A stretch of 64,000 nucleotides of DNA from Dyella_B humi (GCF_044904605.1 NZ_JADIKI010000022.1:992001-1056000), one strand, 5' to 3'. Shown: positions 52,213 to 63,521, counted from the stretch's first letter. Program-made: numbers and translations. The notes: generated by a model not told the origin, from the sequence alone.

Positions 52213-54651
52213 TCATTGCCCCGGCGCCGCCGGACTATCCTCACCCAACGGCCCCAGGTTCCGCACGATCATGCTCTGCGGCGAGGACAACGGCAGCTGC
52301 GACTTCGCCAGCCGCGCAAGCACGTCGAACAGTAGCGCGCTTTTCACCGCTGATGCGTCACGCGGACTGCGCACATAGGCTACGCCCGTGAACGTCATCG
52401 CCGAGCTGGTGATGTCGTCTAGCGTTACCGCAGGCGCGGGTGCATCCAGGGTAGATTCGTTCGCGTGCAACGCTTCCAGCATGATTTCGCGCACCTTCGC
52501 CGCGTCGGTATCCAGCGGCATCGGCAGGCTCAGCTTCACGCGGCCAAGCGAGTTGCCGTGCGTGACGTTGCGCAAGTTCTGGGTGATGAACTGTGAGTTC
52601 GGCACGATCATGGTGGAGCGGTCGCTCAATTGGATCTCGGTGGCACGCACGTTGATGCGGCGGATGTCGCCTTCCACGCCGGGCATGCTCACCCAGTCGC
52701 CGACTTTCACTGGACGCTCGGCGAGCAGGATCAGGCCGGAAATGAAATTCGAAACGATCGCCTGCAGACCGAAGCCGATGCCGACCGACAGCGCGCTGGC
52801 GATCCACGTCAGGCTTTCCAGGCTGACGTCGGCCGTGCGCAGCGCCAGCGCGAACACGATCACCACCGCTATGTAATTTAGCAGCGTGATGATGGAGTGC
52901 TGCATACCGATGTCGAGCGTGGTCTTGGGCAGCAACTGCTCGGCTAACCATGTACGGACGATGCGCACCGCGACCATGCCCAGCGCAAACACCAGCACAG
53001 CATTCAAGATCGCGCCCGGTTTGATGGTGAGCTGCCCCACACGCAGCCCGCTGAACACGTTACCGATGTGCGCGAAAATGTCCTGCGGCCCGCCGCCGAA
53101 CGGCACCAGCAGCGTACCTACCGCCACCAGCAGCAACAGCAGTTGGCCAAGCGCGGAAAATATAGTGGATGCCTGCTCCAGCGTGGCTGGCTGCACGTTG
53201 AAAGTGGATTGCAGGCGCTGCCCGCTGCGTCCTTGTGGCGCGAGTAAGGTATCGAACAGATCGCGCTGCAGATGCGAGAGCATGTACAGCGATGCCACGA
53301 TCATGCCGATCCACAACATCTGCCACGAAATGAAAAAACCCAGTGCTACGTAGCCGGTAAGCACGCCCAGCCACGCAATCACCACGCCGAGCGTAGCCAG
53401 CCCGAACAGCCCACCGACCCACAATGCGTGCTGAGGCGGTTTCTCACCTTGCTGCCGCTGCGTATTGCGTGCGCGCTTGGCGCGCTGCAGCGCCGCGCCG
53501 ACCAGTCCGGTGATCAGCAAGGCAAGGATCGCGCGCGTGCAGACCGTGGCGGGAAGACTGGCGCCGGCGAAAGTGTTCAAGTGCCCAATCACGCCGAGCA
53601 GCAGGAAGGCGCCACCCAGCAGCCACGGAAACCAGCGCAGGCTGCGTGCAGTGAACTTGGTGAGCGCTGGTAGGCGCCAGGAAGGATGCCGCACCGAAAG
53701 CAGCGCGCGTCCGAGACCGGCAATGAACGCAGAGAAGAACACCGTGCGCACGGTCCCTTGCACGAAGGTTTGCACGTCTTCGTCCAGTGTGTCGTTCCAG
53801 TTGAAGCCCAGGTACGCGAGCCACGCGGCCAGCCCGATCGACAGCGTGACCGCCAGCGTGAAGATCACCGATATCGCGCTACGCCGCAGGTGACCATCCG
53901 GCAGATAGCGGCTGGCGAGTGCAAGCGCGGCGCGCTCCGCCAGCCAGCGGCCGGGCACGATCAGCAGTACGGCGCCAATCAAGCAAAGCAGCAGCGGCCA
54001 TCGATTGTCGGGCTGCCAGGCGATGCCGGCACCTTCCAGCAGTAGCTCTTTGACGCGCTGCACGCGCGCGAGGTCGTCTGGAAAGGATTTCTTCAAGTCC
54101 TGCCAAAAGCGGATGCCCAGCGGTGAATTTGTGCGCGAACCGAGCTGCGCCTGGAACTGCGCGTTGTGCGCTTCGACGATCTGCGAAGCGAGCTTGGTGG
54201 CGTCCTGGCTCAGCAACTGCGCTTCTTTGATCTGGCTGTCGAGCTTGGCCTTGTCGTGTTCGAGCTGGCGCCGCTGTTGGCTGACCGCTGGCGTTTCTGG
54301 CGGCGCGCCAGCCGCCGGGGCGGGGCCGAGCACGGTCAAGCGCGTCTGCGTGCTTTCCAATTCGGGCGAGAGCGTCTGCACCAGCTGATCGGCCTGCTGC
54401 TGCACGTCGCCCGCCTGAGTGCGCAGATCGGTCAACGAGGCGTTGCCCGATTTGCCGTTGAACGTGGTCTTGAGGTCGTCCAACTGCTTGCTGAGGCTGG
54501 TTAGTGTCTGCGCGGGATCCGCCGCGGAGCTTGCGCTGGCGGGTGCGTCGGATGAGGCGGGGGCGTTCTGCGCGAGGGCAGGGTACGCGCCGATCAGCAG
54601 AGAACCCAGCAGCAGCGTGGGGACAATGAGCTTACGGAGGAGAGTGCGCAT
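52213..54651 (-). CDS. DUF3772 mechanosensitive ion channel (MscS/MscK type)
   Basis: An 812-residue inner-membrane channel. Signal peptide (LIVPTLLLGSLLIGAYPALA), a periplasmic coiled-coil DUF3772 region (residues 40-190), about ten transmembrane helices, then the MscS pore and beta domain with GFGLQAIVSNFISGLILLAE, RPVKVGDWVSMPGVEGDI and IVPNSQFITQNLRNVTHGN. It releases osmolytes on hypo-osmotic shock. Start: first ATG with the signal peptide. Confidence 0.95.
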   Translation of the reverse strand: MRTLLRKLIVPTLLLGSLLIGAYPALAQNAPASSDAPASASSAADPAQTLTSLSKQLDDLKTTFNGKSGNASLTDLRTQAGDVQQQADQLVQTLSPELESTQTRLTVLGPAPAAGAPPETPAVSQQRRQLEHDKAKLDSQIKEAQLLSQDATKLASQIVEAHNAQFQAQLGSRTNSPLGIRFWQDLKKSFPDDLARVQRVKELLLEGAGIAWQPDNRWPLLLCLIGAVLLIVPGRWLAERAALALASRYLPDGHLRRSAISVIFTLAVTLSIGLAAWLAYLGFNWNDTLDEDVQTFVQGTVRTVFFSAFIAGLGRALLSVRHPSWRLPALTKFTARSLRWFPWLLGGAFLLLGVIGHLNTFAGASLPATVCTRAILALLITGLVGAALQRAKRARNTQRQQGEKPPQHALWVGGLFGLATLGVVIAWLGVLTGYVALGFFISWQMLWIGMIVASLYMLSHLQRDLFDTLLAPQGRSGQRLQSTFNVQPATLEQASTIFSALGQLLLLLVAVGTLLVPFGGGPQDIFAHIGNVFSGLRVGQLTIKPGAILNAVLVFALGMVAVRIVRTWLAEQLLPKTTLDIGMQHSIITLLNYIAVVIVFALALRTADVSLESLTWIASALSVGIGFGLQAIVSNFISGLILLAERPVKVGDWVSMPGVEGDIRRINVRATEIQLSDRSTMIVPNSQFITQNLRNVTHGNSLGRVKLSLPMPLDTDAAKVREIMLEALHANESTLDAPAPAVTLDDITSSAMTFTGVAYVRSPRDASAVKSALLFDVLARLAKSQLPLSSPQSMIVRNLGPLGEDSPAAPGQ

Positions 54652-54826
54652 CTAGGCATGATCCGAATGGCGCAGCCGCTGGTCAATTGTTCCTTCACCA
54701 AATCGTTTTTCACGCAGGGTTAGCATTCAGGCGCTGCGGTGATCTGTTCCCTCTACCCACCAGGGAGAGGGCTAGGGTTAGGGGATGGCCTTGCGATGAA
54801 GTGACGTTGCTCGCGTAATCTTCATG

Positions 54827-54911
54827 GCCGTCATTCCCGCGAAAGCGGGAATCCATCGTCGCTTTTGACCTCAGAGCAACATGGATTCCCGCTTTCGCGG
54901 GAATGACGGCA
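54827..54911. repeat. Family C' inverted repeat
   Basis: Arms ccgtcattcccgcgaaagcg and cgctttcgcgggaatgacgg, 85 bases overall; the inner dyad of full family C copies is missing. Confidence 0.75.
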
Positions 54912-54944
54912 ACGAGGGTACGCAGGTAGTGCCCCCAGACCCAA

Positions 54945-54961
54945 CTCTCTCTCTCTCTCTC
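54945..54961 (+). repeat. CT dinucleotide run
   Basis: Eight CT units plus a C, in the region where a promoter or leader of the ABC exporter gene would lie. Such runs can slip in length. Confidence 0.7.
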
Positions 54962-55042
54962 CGGAGTAGAGGAGAGCCCCGGCAGACCAACCTTGTATAG
55001 TGCCTCTCCGTCTTAACCTATGGCCCAAATGGACCCCGCGCC

Positions 55043-56887
<1,845 letters not shown>

Positions 56888-56923
56888 GATAAGTGTCTGC
56901 ACGTTCTTCGCAAGGAAGAACTT

Positions 56924-57060
56924 TGCCTTACCGTCATTCCGGCGAAGGCCGGAATCCAGTGAAAATAACCCGTGCGAAGCACACAACATCCTTTATGTTG
57001 AGTGCTTCGCACGACATGTTTGTACTGGATTCCGGCCTTCGCCGGAATGACGATAAGGCA
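56924..57060. repeat. Family C large inverted repeat
   Basis: Outer arms ccgtcattccggcgaaggcc; inner dyad gtgcgaagcacac / gtgcttcgcacg. Located between convergent genes. Confidence 0.8.
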
Positions 57061-57096
57061 CGACAAAACCCTTAGAGAAGATGCGCAGCCTCCACG

Positions 57097-58947
57097 TTAT
57101 GAAACTGCCGGCTTGCCACCCAATTGCCGTGATGCATGCCGCGCCTCCCGCAACCGCCGCGCATGCGCCGCCAGCAGATCGCCACGTGTGACGATACCCA
57201 TCATGCGATGCGGCACATCCTTGCTGACCACGACCAGGCGGCCGACGTCCCATTCCACCATGTGATCGGCCGCTTCGCGCAAGGTATGGTCTTCACGCAC
57301 CACCAGCGGCGCGCGCTTGATCAAGGTGCGTACTTGCATGTCGTCCGCCAGCGTTTCGTCGTAAAGCTGGCGACGCGTGACGACGCCAAGCAGTTGACCG
57401 TGCGCGTCCAGCATCGGGAAACCCTGATGCTTGGTGCTGGCGCCATCGGAAGCGAGCCAGTGACGCACCTCTTTCACCGTGTCGTCAGCGCGCAGGCTCA
57501 CCACGTTGCGGCTGCAGGCGTCGCGCACGTAGATCTGGTCCAGATAATCGGCCGCGTAGTCGGAGGGCACGCGCACACCGCGGCGCACGATCTTCTCCGT
57601 CATGATGGTGTTGCGCATCAGCAAGCCTGAAACGAGATAGGCTGCCGCGCATGCGCCAAGCAGCGGCAGCAGGCCATGTGGTTGCTGCGTGGTTTCGAAC
57701 GCGAACACCACCGAGGTGAGAAACGCGCGCGACGCACCGGCGAAAATCGCCGCCATGCACACCAGTGCCGCCAGATGCGGATCGATCTGCAGCCATGGCG
57801 CCGCACTTGCCAGCACCATGCCCAGCACGCCGCCCATGGCGCCGCCGATGGTGAACAGTGGCGCGAGTGTACCGCCCGATGTACCGCTGCCCAGCGCGAC
57901 TGACCACGACAGCAATTTCAACAGACACAGCGCGAGCATGGCGCCCAGGCCGATCTGTCCGCTCAGCACAGCAGAAATATTGCTGTAGCCCACGCCCAGC
58001 GTCAGCGGCATGAAATAACCCACCACGCCGACCACGATGCCGCCCAGCGCCGGCCACCACATCCAGTGGATCGGCAGTTTTTCGAAGTGATCTTCGATGG
58101 CATAGGTAAGGCGCGTGATGCCCACGCTCGCAACGCCCACGATCACGCCCAGCGCTATGTAGGCAGCAATGGCGGGGAGGGTAGGCGTGGCAATCTGCGG
58201 CATCGGAAACATCGGCGCATTGCCTTCCAGCACATAGCGGAAGCCGGTGCCGACCGTGGCGGCGAGCGCCACGGGAATCAGCGAGCGCGCGCGGCGTTCG
58301 AACAGCAACAGCTCAATGGCCAGCAGCACCGCGGAAATCGGCGCCGAGAACACGGCTGCCATGCCGGCGGCTGCACCCGCTGCCAACAGCGTCTTGCGTT
58401 CGTCGGCGGTCACGTGCATCAGCTGTGCGATCAGTGAACCAAGCGCGCCACCGGTTGCGATGATCGGACCTTCCGCGCCGAACGGACCGCCGGTGCCGAT
58501 CGCGATCGCCGAGGAAACCGGCTTCAGCCAAGTGATGCGCGGTGGAATGCGGCTTTCATTGAGCAACACCTGCTCCATCGCCTCGGGAATGCCGTGCCCG
58601 CGGATTGCGCGTGAGCCCCAACGCGCCATCACGCCAACGATCAACCCGCCGATCACCGGCACCACGATCACCCAAAGCCCGAAATGATTGCCCGCGGGGC
58701 TAACGAAGTCATAGCTCCAGCGACCGTAGAAGGCGAGATTGGTGATAAGGCCGATCAGCGCCGTCAACGCCTTGGCGACCACCGCCACCACCGCCCCGAG
58801 CAACACGGCGACGAAGCCGATCCACAGCACGCGCGCATCCAGCGGCCGGAACTGCCGCGGCATGTGCGCGGCGGCAAGGGTGGGATCGAGCGAAGGCGCA
58901 AGTGGAAGCGAGGCGCGGCTGTGCGATTCGGAATCGGTTGGATGCAT
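57097..58947 (-). CDS. ClC-family chloride channel or antiporter with CBS domains
   Basis: A 616-residue ClC protein. The membrane part (residues 30-440) has GHGIPEAMEQ, the glutamate-gate motif GPFGAEGPIIATGG, and GSGTSGGTLAPLF; two CBS domains follow (about residues 470-610, e.g. GFPMLDAHGQLLGVVTRRQL and GRLVVVSKDVPHRMMGIVTR). The retained gating Glu suggests Cl-/H+ exchange. CBS domains usually bind adenosine nucleotides. The ATG at 58947 starts the hydrophilic N-terminus; the longer frame reads through a family A repeat and is rejected. Confidence 0.94.
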   Translation of the reverse strand: MHPTDSESHSRASLPLAPSLDPTLAAAHMPRQFRPLDARVLWIGFVAVLLGAVVAVVAKALTALIGLITNLAFYGRWSYDFVSPAGNHFGLWVIVVPVIGGLIVGVMARWGSRAIRGHGIPEAMEQVLLNESRIPPRITWLKPVSSAIAIGTGGPFGAEGPIIATGGALGSLIAQLMHVTADERKTLLAAGAAAGMAAVFSAPISAVLLAIELLLFERRARSLIPVALAATVGTGFRYVLEGNAPMFPMPQIATPTLPAIAAYIALGVIVGVASVGITRLTYAIEDHFEKLPIHWMWWPALGGIVVGVVGYFMPLTLGVGYSNISAVLSGQIGLGAMLALCLLKLLSWSVALGSGTSGGTLAPLFTIGGAMGGVLGMVLASAAPWLQIDPHLAALVCMAAIFAGASRAFLTSVVFAFETTQQPHGLLPLLGACAAAYLVSGLLMRNTIMTEKIVRRGVRVPSDYAADYLDQIYVRDACSRNVVSLRADDTVKEVRHWLASDGASTKHQGFPMLDAHGQLLGVVTRRQLYDETLADDMQVRTLIKRAPLVVREDHTLREAADHMVEWDVGRLVVVSKDVPHRMMGIVTRGDLLAAHARRLREARHASRQLGGKPAVS

Positions 58948-59029
58948 GAGTGATGAAAGTCCCCTGAGAACCGGCAAGGTTACCGGGATGAGCGTGCAGT
59001 AGCTGGCTGGAAAATGAATTGGTGAATCC

Positions 59030-59071
59030 AACTCCCTCTCCCCTCCGGGGAGAGGGCTGGGGTGAGGGGCT
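59030..59071. repeat. Family A repeat
   Basis: ccctctcccctccggggaga then gggctggggtgagggg, single hairpin, in the space upstream of the channel gene and before the MerR promoter. Confidence 0.75.
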
Positions 59072-59125
59072 AGCCTTGCCAGGACTTTCAACATGGGAGA
59101 CTTGTTTGAGACTGTGGCAAAGCGC

Positions 59126-59157
59126 TTGACTCTAGACCTGGATCAAAGGTCTAGACT
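59126..59157 (+). promoter_or_regulatory. MerR-type promoter/operator of the copper operon
   Basis: A -35 box TTGACT (59126-59131) and -10 box TAGACT (59152-59157) are separated by 20 bases, longer than a standard promoter, as in MerR-activated promoters. Within the spacer lies a perfect 9-base dyad, tctagacct / aggtctaga, around 7 bases (59131-59155). The expected start of transcription, about 59164, coincides with the merR ATG, so the message would be leaderless or nearly so. Confidence 0.8.
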
Positions 59158-59163
59158 TCTTCC

Positions 59164-59589
59164 ATGACTACGCCAACCTCCTCGCTGACCATCGGTACCG
59201 TCGCCAAACGCGCAGGCGTTCCCATCGACACCATTCGTTACTACGAGCGCGAAGGCCTGTTGCCCGAACCGCTGCGCCGCGCCTCCGGCTACCGCAGCTA
59301 CAACGAAACAGCGATCAAGCGGCTGCGTTTTATCCGCCGCGCCAAGGATCTCGGCTTCACGCTGGAGGAAATCCGCGATCTGCTGGCGCTATCTGGGGAT
59401 CGCCGTGGCGGCGTGAAGGCGGTGCGCAAGCGCGCCGAACAGCGGCTGGCGAGCATCGATGCGCGCATCGCCGAGCTGATGCGCATTCGCAAGGGCTTGC
59501 AGCAATTGATTGAAGCCTGCCCGGGACACGGCGATCCGGAACACTGCCCGATTTTGCGTGCGCTGGCCGATGAGGAGCCGCAGACATGA
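59164..59589 (+). CDS. MerR-family metal-responsive regulator
   Basis: A 141-residue regulator. N-terminal HTH (IGTVAKRAGVPIDTIRYYER; EGLLPEPLRRASGYRSY), dimer helix, then a C-terminal metal loop EACPGHGDPEHCPIL with two Cys spaced by 8 residues. CueR has 7 and ZntR 8; the first Cys ligand of ZntR is absent. Fits a Cu(I) or divalent-metal sensor. It twists its overlong promoter to activate the ATPase. Stop overlaps the ATPase start (ATGA). Confidence 0.93.
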   Translation: MTTPTSSLTIGTVAKRAGVPIDTIRYYEREGLLPEPLRRASGYRSYNETAIKRLRFIRRAKDLGFTLEEIRDLLALSGDRRGGVKAVRKRAEQRLASIDARIAELMRIRKGLQQLIEACPGHGDPEHCPILRALADEEPQT

Positions 59590-61949
59590 GCGCGCAAGCT
59601 TCGTGCTGTCACGCGGCGGAACCCAAAGCGCGCGATCCGATCTGCGGCATGACCGTGGATACGGCTGGTGCAAGACATCGCAGTGAATACGCCGGCAACA
59701 CGTTCTACTTCTGCTGCGCGGGCTGCAAGGCGAAGTTTGATGCGGAACCTGACCGTTACGCACATGCAGTACCCGCAGCGATGCACGCGGCGCCGATGCA
59801 TTCGCACGCAGCGCACGCACCGGCGGCGCCAGTGCCGGGCGCGATCTACACCTGCCCGATGCATCCGGAAGTGCAGCAGGATCATCCCGGCGATTGCCCC
59901 AAATGCGGCATGGCGCTGGAACCGATGATGCCGAGCCTGGACGAGGACGACAGCGCGGAAGCGCGTGCTGCAAGTCGCCGGCTGTGGCTGCTTATCGCGC
60001 TGACGCTGCCGGTGTTTCTGCTCGCCATGCTGCCGCATGTGGGCGTGCATCTGCCTGGCTCATGGTCAAACGCGGCAGGGTGGCTCGAAGCATCGCTCGC
60101 CAGCGTTGTCGTGCTGTGGGGCGGCGCGCCGTTCTTCGCGCGAGGCTGGCGTTCGCTCAGGCCTTGGCAGCCGAACATGTACACGCTGATTGCGTTGGGC
60201 ACGGGCGTGGCGTGGTTCTACAGCGCCTTGGCCTTCCTGGCACCGCAGCTGTTTCCACAGGGCTTTCGCGACATGCATGGCCGCGTCGGCGTGTACTTCG
60301 AATCCGCCGCGGTGATCGTCACGCTAGTGACGTTGGGCGACTTTCTGGAATGGCGTGCGCGTCGGCGCACCGGTGCGGCGCTGAAAGCGTTGCTGGGCCT
60401 GGTGCCCAAGACAGCGCGACGCATAGCGAACGGTGAAGAGCACGATGTGCCGTTGAGCGACGTGCAGAGCGACGACGTGCTGCGCATTCGTCCCGGCGAA
60501 AAGGTACCGGTGGACGGCGTGGTGCTGAGCGGCCACAGCGACGTGGACGAATCCATGCTTACTGGCGAGCCGATGCCGGTGACGAAAGCGCTGGGCGACC
60601 CACTCACCGGCGGCACGATCAACCAGCAAGGCGCACTGACCATGCGCGTGGAGAAGGTTGGCGCATCCACCGTGCTGTCGCAGATCGTCGCGCAAGTGGC
60701 GCAGGCACAGCGTAGCAAGGCACCGCTGCAGCGCGTGGCCGATCGCGTAGCGGCGTGGTTCGTGCCGGCGGTGATCGCGGTAGCGGTGCTGGCCTTTGCC
60801 GCGTGGGCCTGGCTGGGGCCGGAACCACGTCTGGCACATGCGCTGATCGCGGCGGTTTCGGTGCTCATCATCGCCTGTCCCTGCGCGCTGGGTTTGGCTA
60901 CGCCCATTTCGATCATGGTGGCGAGTGGATGTGGCGCGCAGCAAGGACTGCTGTTCAAGGATGCAACCGCGATCGAAACCATGCGCGAGGTCGATACGCT
61001 GGTGCTGGATAAGACCGGTACCTTGACCGAAGGAAAACCTTCGCTCGTTTCCGTGGCTGCGCTCGATCATCATGATCGCAAGCAGCTACTGGCGTTAGCG
61101 GCAAGTCTGGAACAAGCAAGCGAACATCTGCTTGCCAAGGCCATCACGTCGGCGGCCAAGGACGAAGGTGTGAACTTGCCCGAGATCAGCGATTTTCAGG
61201 CGCATGTCGGCGGCGGTGTCAGCGGAAAAGTGCAGGAGAATCGTCTGGCATTCGGCAACGCGCCGCTGATGGAACAAATGCACGTACCATTGGACTCCGA
61301 GACGCTTGCCAAAGCGGATGCCTTTCGCAACAAAGGCACCACGGTGATGTTCCTGGCCATTGACGGCAAGGTAGTCGGCTTGTTCGCCATAAGCGATCGC
61401 ATCAAGCCGGGCACGCCGCAGGCGCTCGCAAACCTGAAAGCATCGGGTATGCGTATCGTGATGCTGACTGGCGATCACGCGACGACCGCGAACGCGGTGG
61501 CACACGAGCTGGCGATCGATGAAGTGCATGCTGAAGTGTCGCCTGCCGGCAAGGCCGCGGTGATCGAAACACTGCGCAAGCAGGGTAGGCGAGTCGCTAT
61601 GGCGGGTGATGGCGTCAACGATGCGCCTGCGCTGGCTGCTGCGGATATCGGCATTGCGATGGGACACGGTACCGACGTGGCGATGGAAACGGCTCAAGTG
61701 ACCTTGGTGAAAGGGCAGCTCGGTGGCATCGTGCGGGCACGGACGTTGTCTCAGGCCACGGTGCGGAATATTCGGCAGAACTTGTTTTTCGCATTCGTCT
61801 ACAACGCGGTGGGCGTGCCGCTGGCAGCCGGCATGCTGTATCCGCTGCTTGGCATCACCTTGTCGCCGATGATCGCGGCGCTGGCGATGAGCTTGTCGTC
61901 GGTGTCGGTGGTGGGGAATGCGTTGCGCTTGCGTAAAACCGCTATGTGA
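59586..61949 (+). CDS. copA: Copper-exporting P1B-type ATPase with YHS and HMBD metal-binding domains
   Basis: A 787-residue P-type ATPase. Instead of HMA domains the N-terminus has a Cys-rich YHS-type region (DPICGMTVDTAG; FYFCCAGCKAKFDAEPDRY) and a heavy-metal-binding domain (IYTCPMHPEVQQDHPGDCPK then CGMALEP). Membrane motif C431-P-C433, phosphorylated D475 in DKTGT, and C-terminal helices with N-x6-Y-N-x4-P and M-x2-SS-x3-V, which are the P1B-1 Cu(I) signature. Exports Cu(I) from the cytoplasm. Start overlaps the merR stop by 4 bases. Confidence 0.94.
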   Translation: MSAQASCCHAAEPKARDPICGMTVDTAGARHRSEYAGNTFYFCCAGCKAKFDAEPDRYAHAVPAAMHAAPMHSHAAHAPAAPVPGAIYTCPMHPEVQQDHPGDCPKCGMALEPMMPSLDEDDSAEARAASRRLWLLIALTLPVFLLAMLPHVGVHLPGSWSNAAGWLEASLASVVVLWGGAPFFARGWRSLRPWQPNMYTLIALGTGVAWFYSALAFLAPQLFPQGFRDMHGRVGVYFESAAVIVTLVTLGDFLEWRARRRTGAALKALLGLVPKTARRIANGEEHDVPLSDVQSDDVLRIRPGEKVPVDGVVLSGHSDVDESMLTGEPMPVTKALGDPLTGGTINQQGALTMRVEKVGASTVLSQIVAQVAQAQRSKAPLQRVADRVAAWFVPAVIAVAVLAFAAWAWLGPEPRLAHALIAAVSVLIIACPCALGLATPISIMVASGCGAQQGLLFKDATAIETMREVDTLVLDKTGTLTEGKPSLVSVAALDHHDRKQLLALAASLEQASEHLLAKAITSAAKDEGVNLPEISDFQAHVGGGVSGKVQENRLAFGNAPLMEQMHVPLDSETLAKADAFRNKGTTVMFLAIDGKVVGLFAISDRIKPGTPQALANLKASGMRIVMLTGDHATTANAVAHELAIDEVHAEVSPAGKAAVIETLRKQGRRVAMAGDGVNDAPALAAADIGIAMGHGTDVAMETAQVTLVKGQLGGIVRARTLSQATVRNIRQNLFFAFVYNAVGVPLAAGMLYPLLGITLSPMIAALAMSLSSVSVVGNALRLRKTAM

Positions 61950-62133
61950 TCTTTTTGTTATTTGCTGTGCTTCCAGTGCCTCCGCATGCAACCTGATAGG
62001 CACGTGGCTGTTCATCGCTTCGTTGAGGTGATTTTCACTGCATCGATACTTCAGCTACAGATGAGTATCGCCATGATCGTTTCGTACGATACACAAACGT
62101 GTCGTGCGCAATATCGATTTTGGAGTTACGAGA

Positions 62134-62520
62134 ATGGCAAATCAGAACACAGGTAACCATCGCGGAGGACAGGGTGGTGGGCGTGGATTCGCCGGCATGG
62201 ACGAATCGCGTCAGCGCGAGATCGCCAGCCAGGGCGGACGCGCAGCCCATGAAAGCGGTCACGCGCACGAGTTCTCTTCCCAGGAGGCGCGCGAAGCCGG
62301 TCGCAAAGGCGGCGAAACGGTAAGCCAGGATCGCGGGCATATGTCCGCGATCGGTCAGAAAGGCGGTGAAGCCGTAAGCGAGGACCGTAGCCATATGGCG
62401 GACATCGGTCGCAAGGGTGGCGAACACAGCCACGGCGGGGGCTCACGCCCAAGCGGTACCACTACTTCTCGTGGCGATACCAGCGCCGAGGCTGGCAGGC
62501 CGGGTCGCAAGAACACGTGA
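62134..62520 (+). CDS. KGG-repeat stress protein
   Basis: A 128-residue hydrophilic protein with four tandem copies of a roughly 20-residue motif centred on KGG or QGG (DESRQREIASQGGRAAH; SSQEAREAGRKGGETVS; DRGHMSAIGQKGGEAVS; DRSHMADIGRKGGEHSH), like Con-10 and GsiB. Such proteins build up in stationary phase, drying or heat. Start at 62134 has a tggag ribosome site 8 bases upstream. Gly-rich and disordered ends. Confidence 0.9.
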   Translation: MANQNTGNHRGGQGGGRGFAGMDESRQREIASQGGRAAHESGHAHEFSSQEAREAGRKGGETVSQDRGHMSAIGQKGGEAVSEDRSHMADIGRKGGEHSHGGGSRPSGTTTSRGDTSAEAGRPGRKNT

Positions 62521-62539
62521 GGCGGCTTTGCGCTGATCT

Positions 62540-62569
62540 GCTCCCTTCCCTGCATGCAGGGAAGGGAGC
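62540..62569. terminator. Perfect 30-base palindrome
   Basis: gctcccttccctgca and its exact reverse complement tgcagggaagggagc follow each other, 20 bases past the KGG gene stop and between convergent genes. Related in sequence to family B hairpins. Probably a bidirectional terminator or barrier. Confidence 0.65.
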
Positions 62570-62632
62570 CATGCCAATAGGAGTAGTACGGCGTTACGGT
62601 TTTTAAGCCTTGCTGCTGCCTGCGTCGCAGGA

Positions 62633-63292
62633 TCAATCCCGATCTGGTGCACCCAGCGGAAACAGCGAGCGATACGGTCGCGCTTCGTCCACGGCGCGTG
62701 CGAATGACGGACGCGCAAGCAGGCGCTTGCGATACGCGATGAGGTGGCTGAGCGCCGGATCGATGCGATGCGTCCAGTCGGCATAGAACAGCGACGGCGC
62801 GGCGCTGCAATCGGCCAGGCTGAAACTGTTCCCGGCGGCCCATTCGCGGCCGGCCAGTGTCTTGTCCAGCCAGACATAGGCGGTATCGAGCGTATCGCGT
62901 GCTTCGCGCACGCCTAGCACGTCATGTTCGGCCTCCGGGCGCATGGCATCGAGCACGATCTTCTGCGCCGGCGTGGAAATGTAGAGATCGAAGAAGCGAT
63001 CCAGGTACCGCACTTCCAGTGCATCGCGTGCATTCGCGGGCAGCAGCGACACCGAACCGGGATAGTGCAGGGCGAGATGCTCGATGATGATGGTTGATTC
63101 CATGATCGGCCGATCGCCATCGACCAACAGGGGGAAGCGCTTGCACGGCCACATGGCGGCGAATTCGGCGTAGATGTCCGGATGTTCGTTCGACAGCGTG
63201 CGCCACTCGAACGGTATCTCGTTCTCGTATAGCGCGATCAGTACCTTCTGGCAGTAGGAGGAGAAGGGGTGTGCGTACAGTTTCAGGCTCAT
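62633..63292 (-). CDS. Glutathione S-transferase
   Basis: A 219-residue GST. The N-terminal thioredoxin fold begins LKLYAHPFSSYCQKVLIALY, with the cis-Pro/ESxx region in FPLLVDGDRPIMESTIIIEHL; the C-terminal helical domain has GREWAAGNSFSLADCSAAPS. The S/C pattern near residue 11-14 (SSYCQ) could be a beta- or nu-type active site. Start at 63292 gives the family N-terminus; 39-codon extension rejected. Confidence 0.92.
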   Translation of the reverse strand: MSLKLYAHPFSSYCQKVLIALYENEIPFEWRTLSNEHPDIYAEFAAMWPCKRFPLLVDGDRPIMESTIIIEHLALHYPGSVSLLPANARDALEVRYLDRFFDLYISTPAQKIVLDAMRPEAEHDVLGVREARDTLDTAYVWLDKTLAGREWAAGNSFSLADCSAAPSLFYADWTHRIDPALSHLIAYRKRLLARPSFARAVDEARPYRSLFPLGAPDRD

Positions 63293-63411
63293 CGCGGAGG
63301 TTCCGTGTTTGGTGGCTTTATCCGGCGACGAATGGTGAGGCGGGAAATCGACAAGCTGTCCGCGGTATGTCCGTGGTCGTCCGCGGACATTCGAAATGAC
63401 GAGAGTCATTG

Positions 63412-63521
63412 GCTCCCTCCCCTGCTTGCAGGGGAGGGTTGGGGTGGGGTGAGTACTTGCGATGGGCTTTCCCGCAAGAGTTCACCCCCTCCTGACCTCC
63501 CCCTGCAAGCAAGGGGGAGGA
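63412..63521. repeat. Family B composite palindromic repeat
   Basis: Fifth copy, centre gtgagtacttgcgatgggct; right hairpin has one extra A (cctgcaagcaaggggg). Confidence 0.8.

Larger units (their letters stand above)
54652..55042. other. 391-base region with degenerate A, C' repeat and a CT microsatellite
   Basis: 54749-54786 is a worn family A copy; 54827-54911 is a C' inverted repeat (ccgtcattcccgcgaaagcg arms); 54945-54960 is (CT)8, 82 bases before the ABC transporter start. No gene seen. Confidence 0.7.

Noticed and set aside
61095..62015. 306-codon minus-strand open frame
   Set aside because: Antisense to the copper ATPase; His/Arg-rich and without family.
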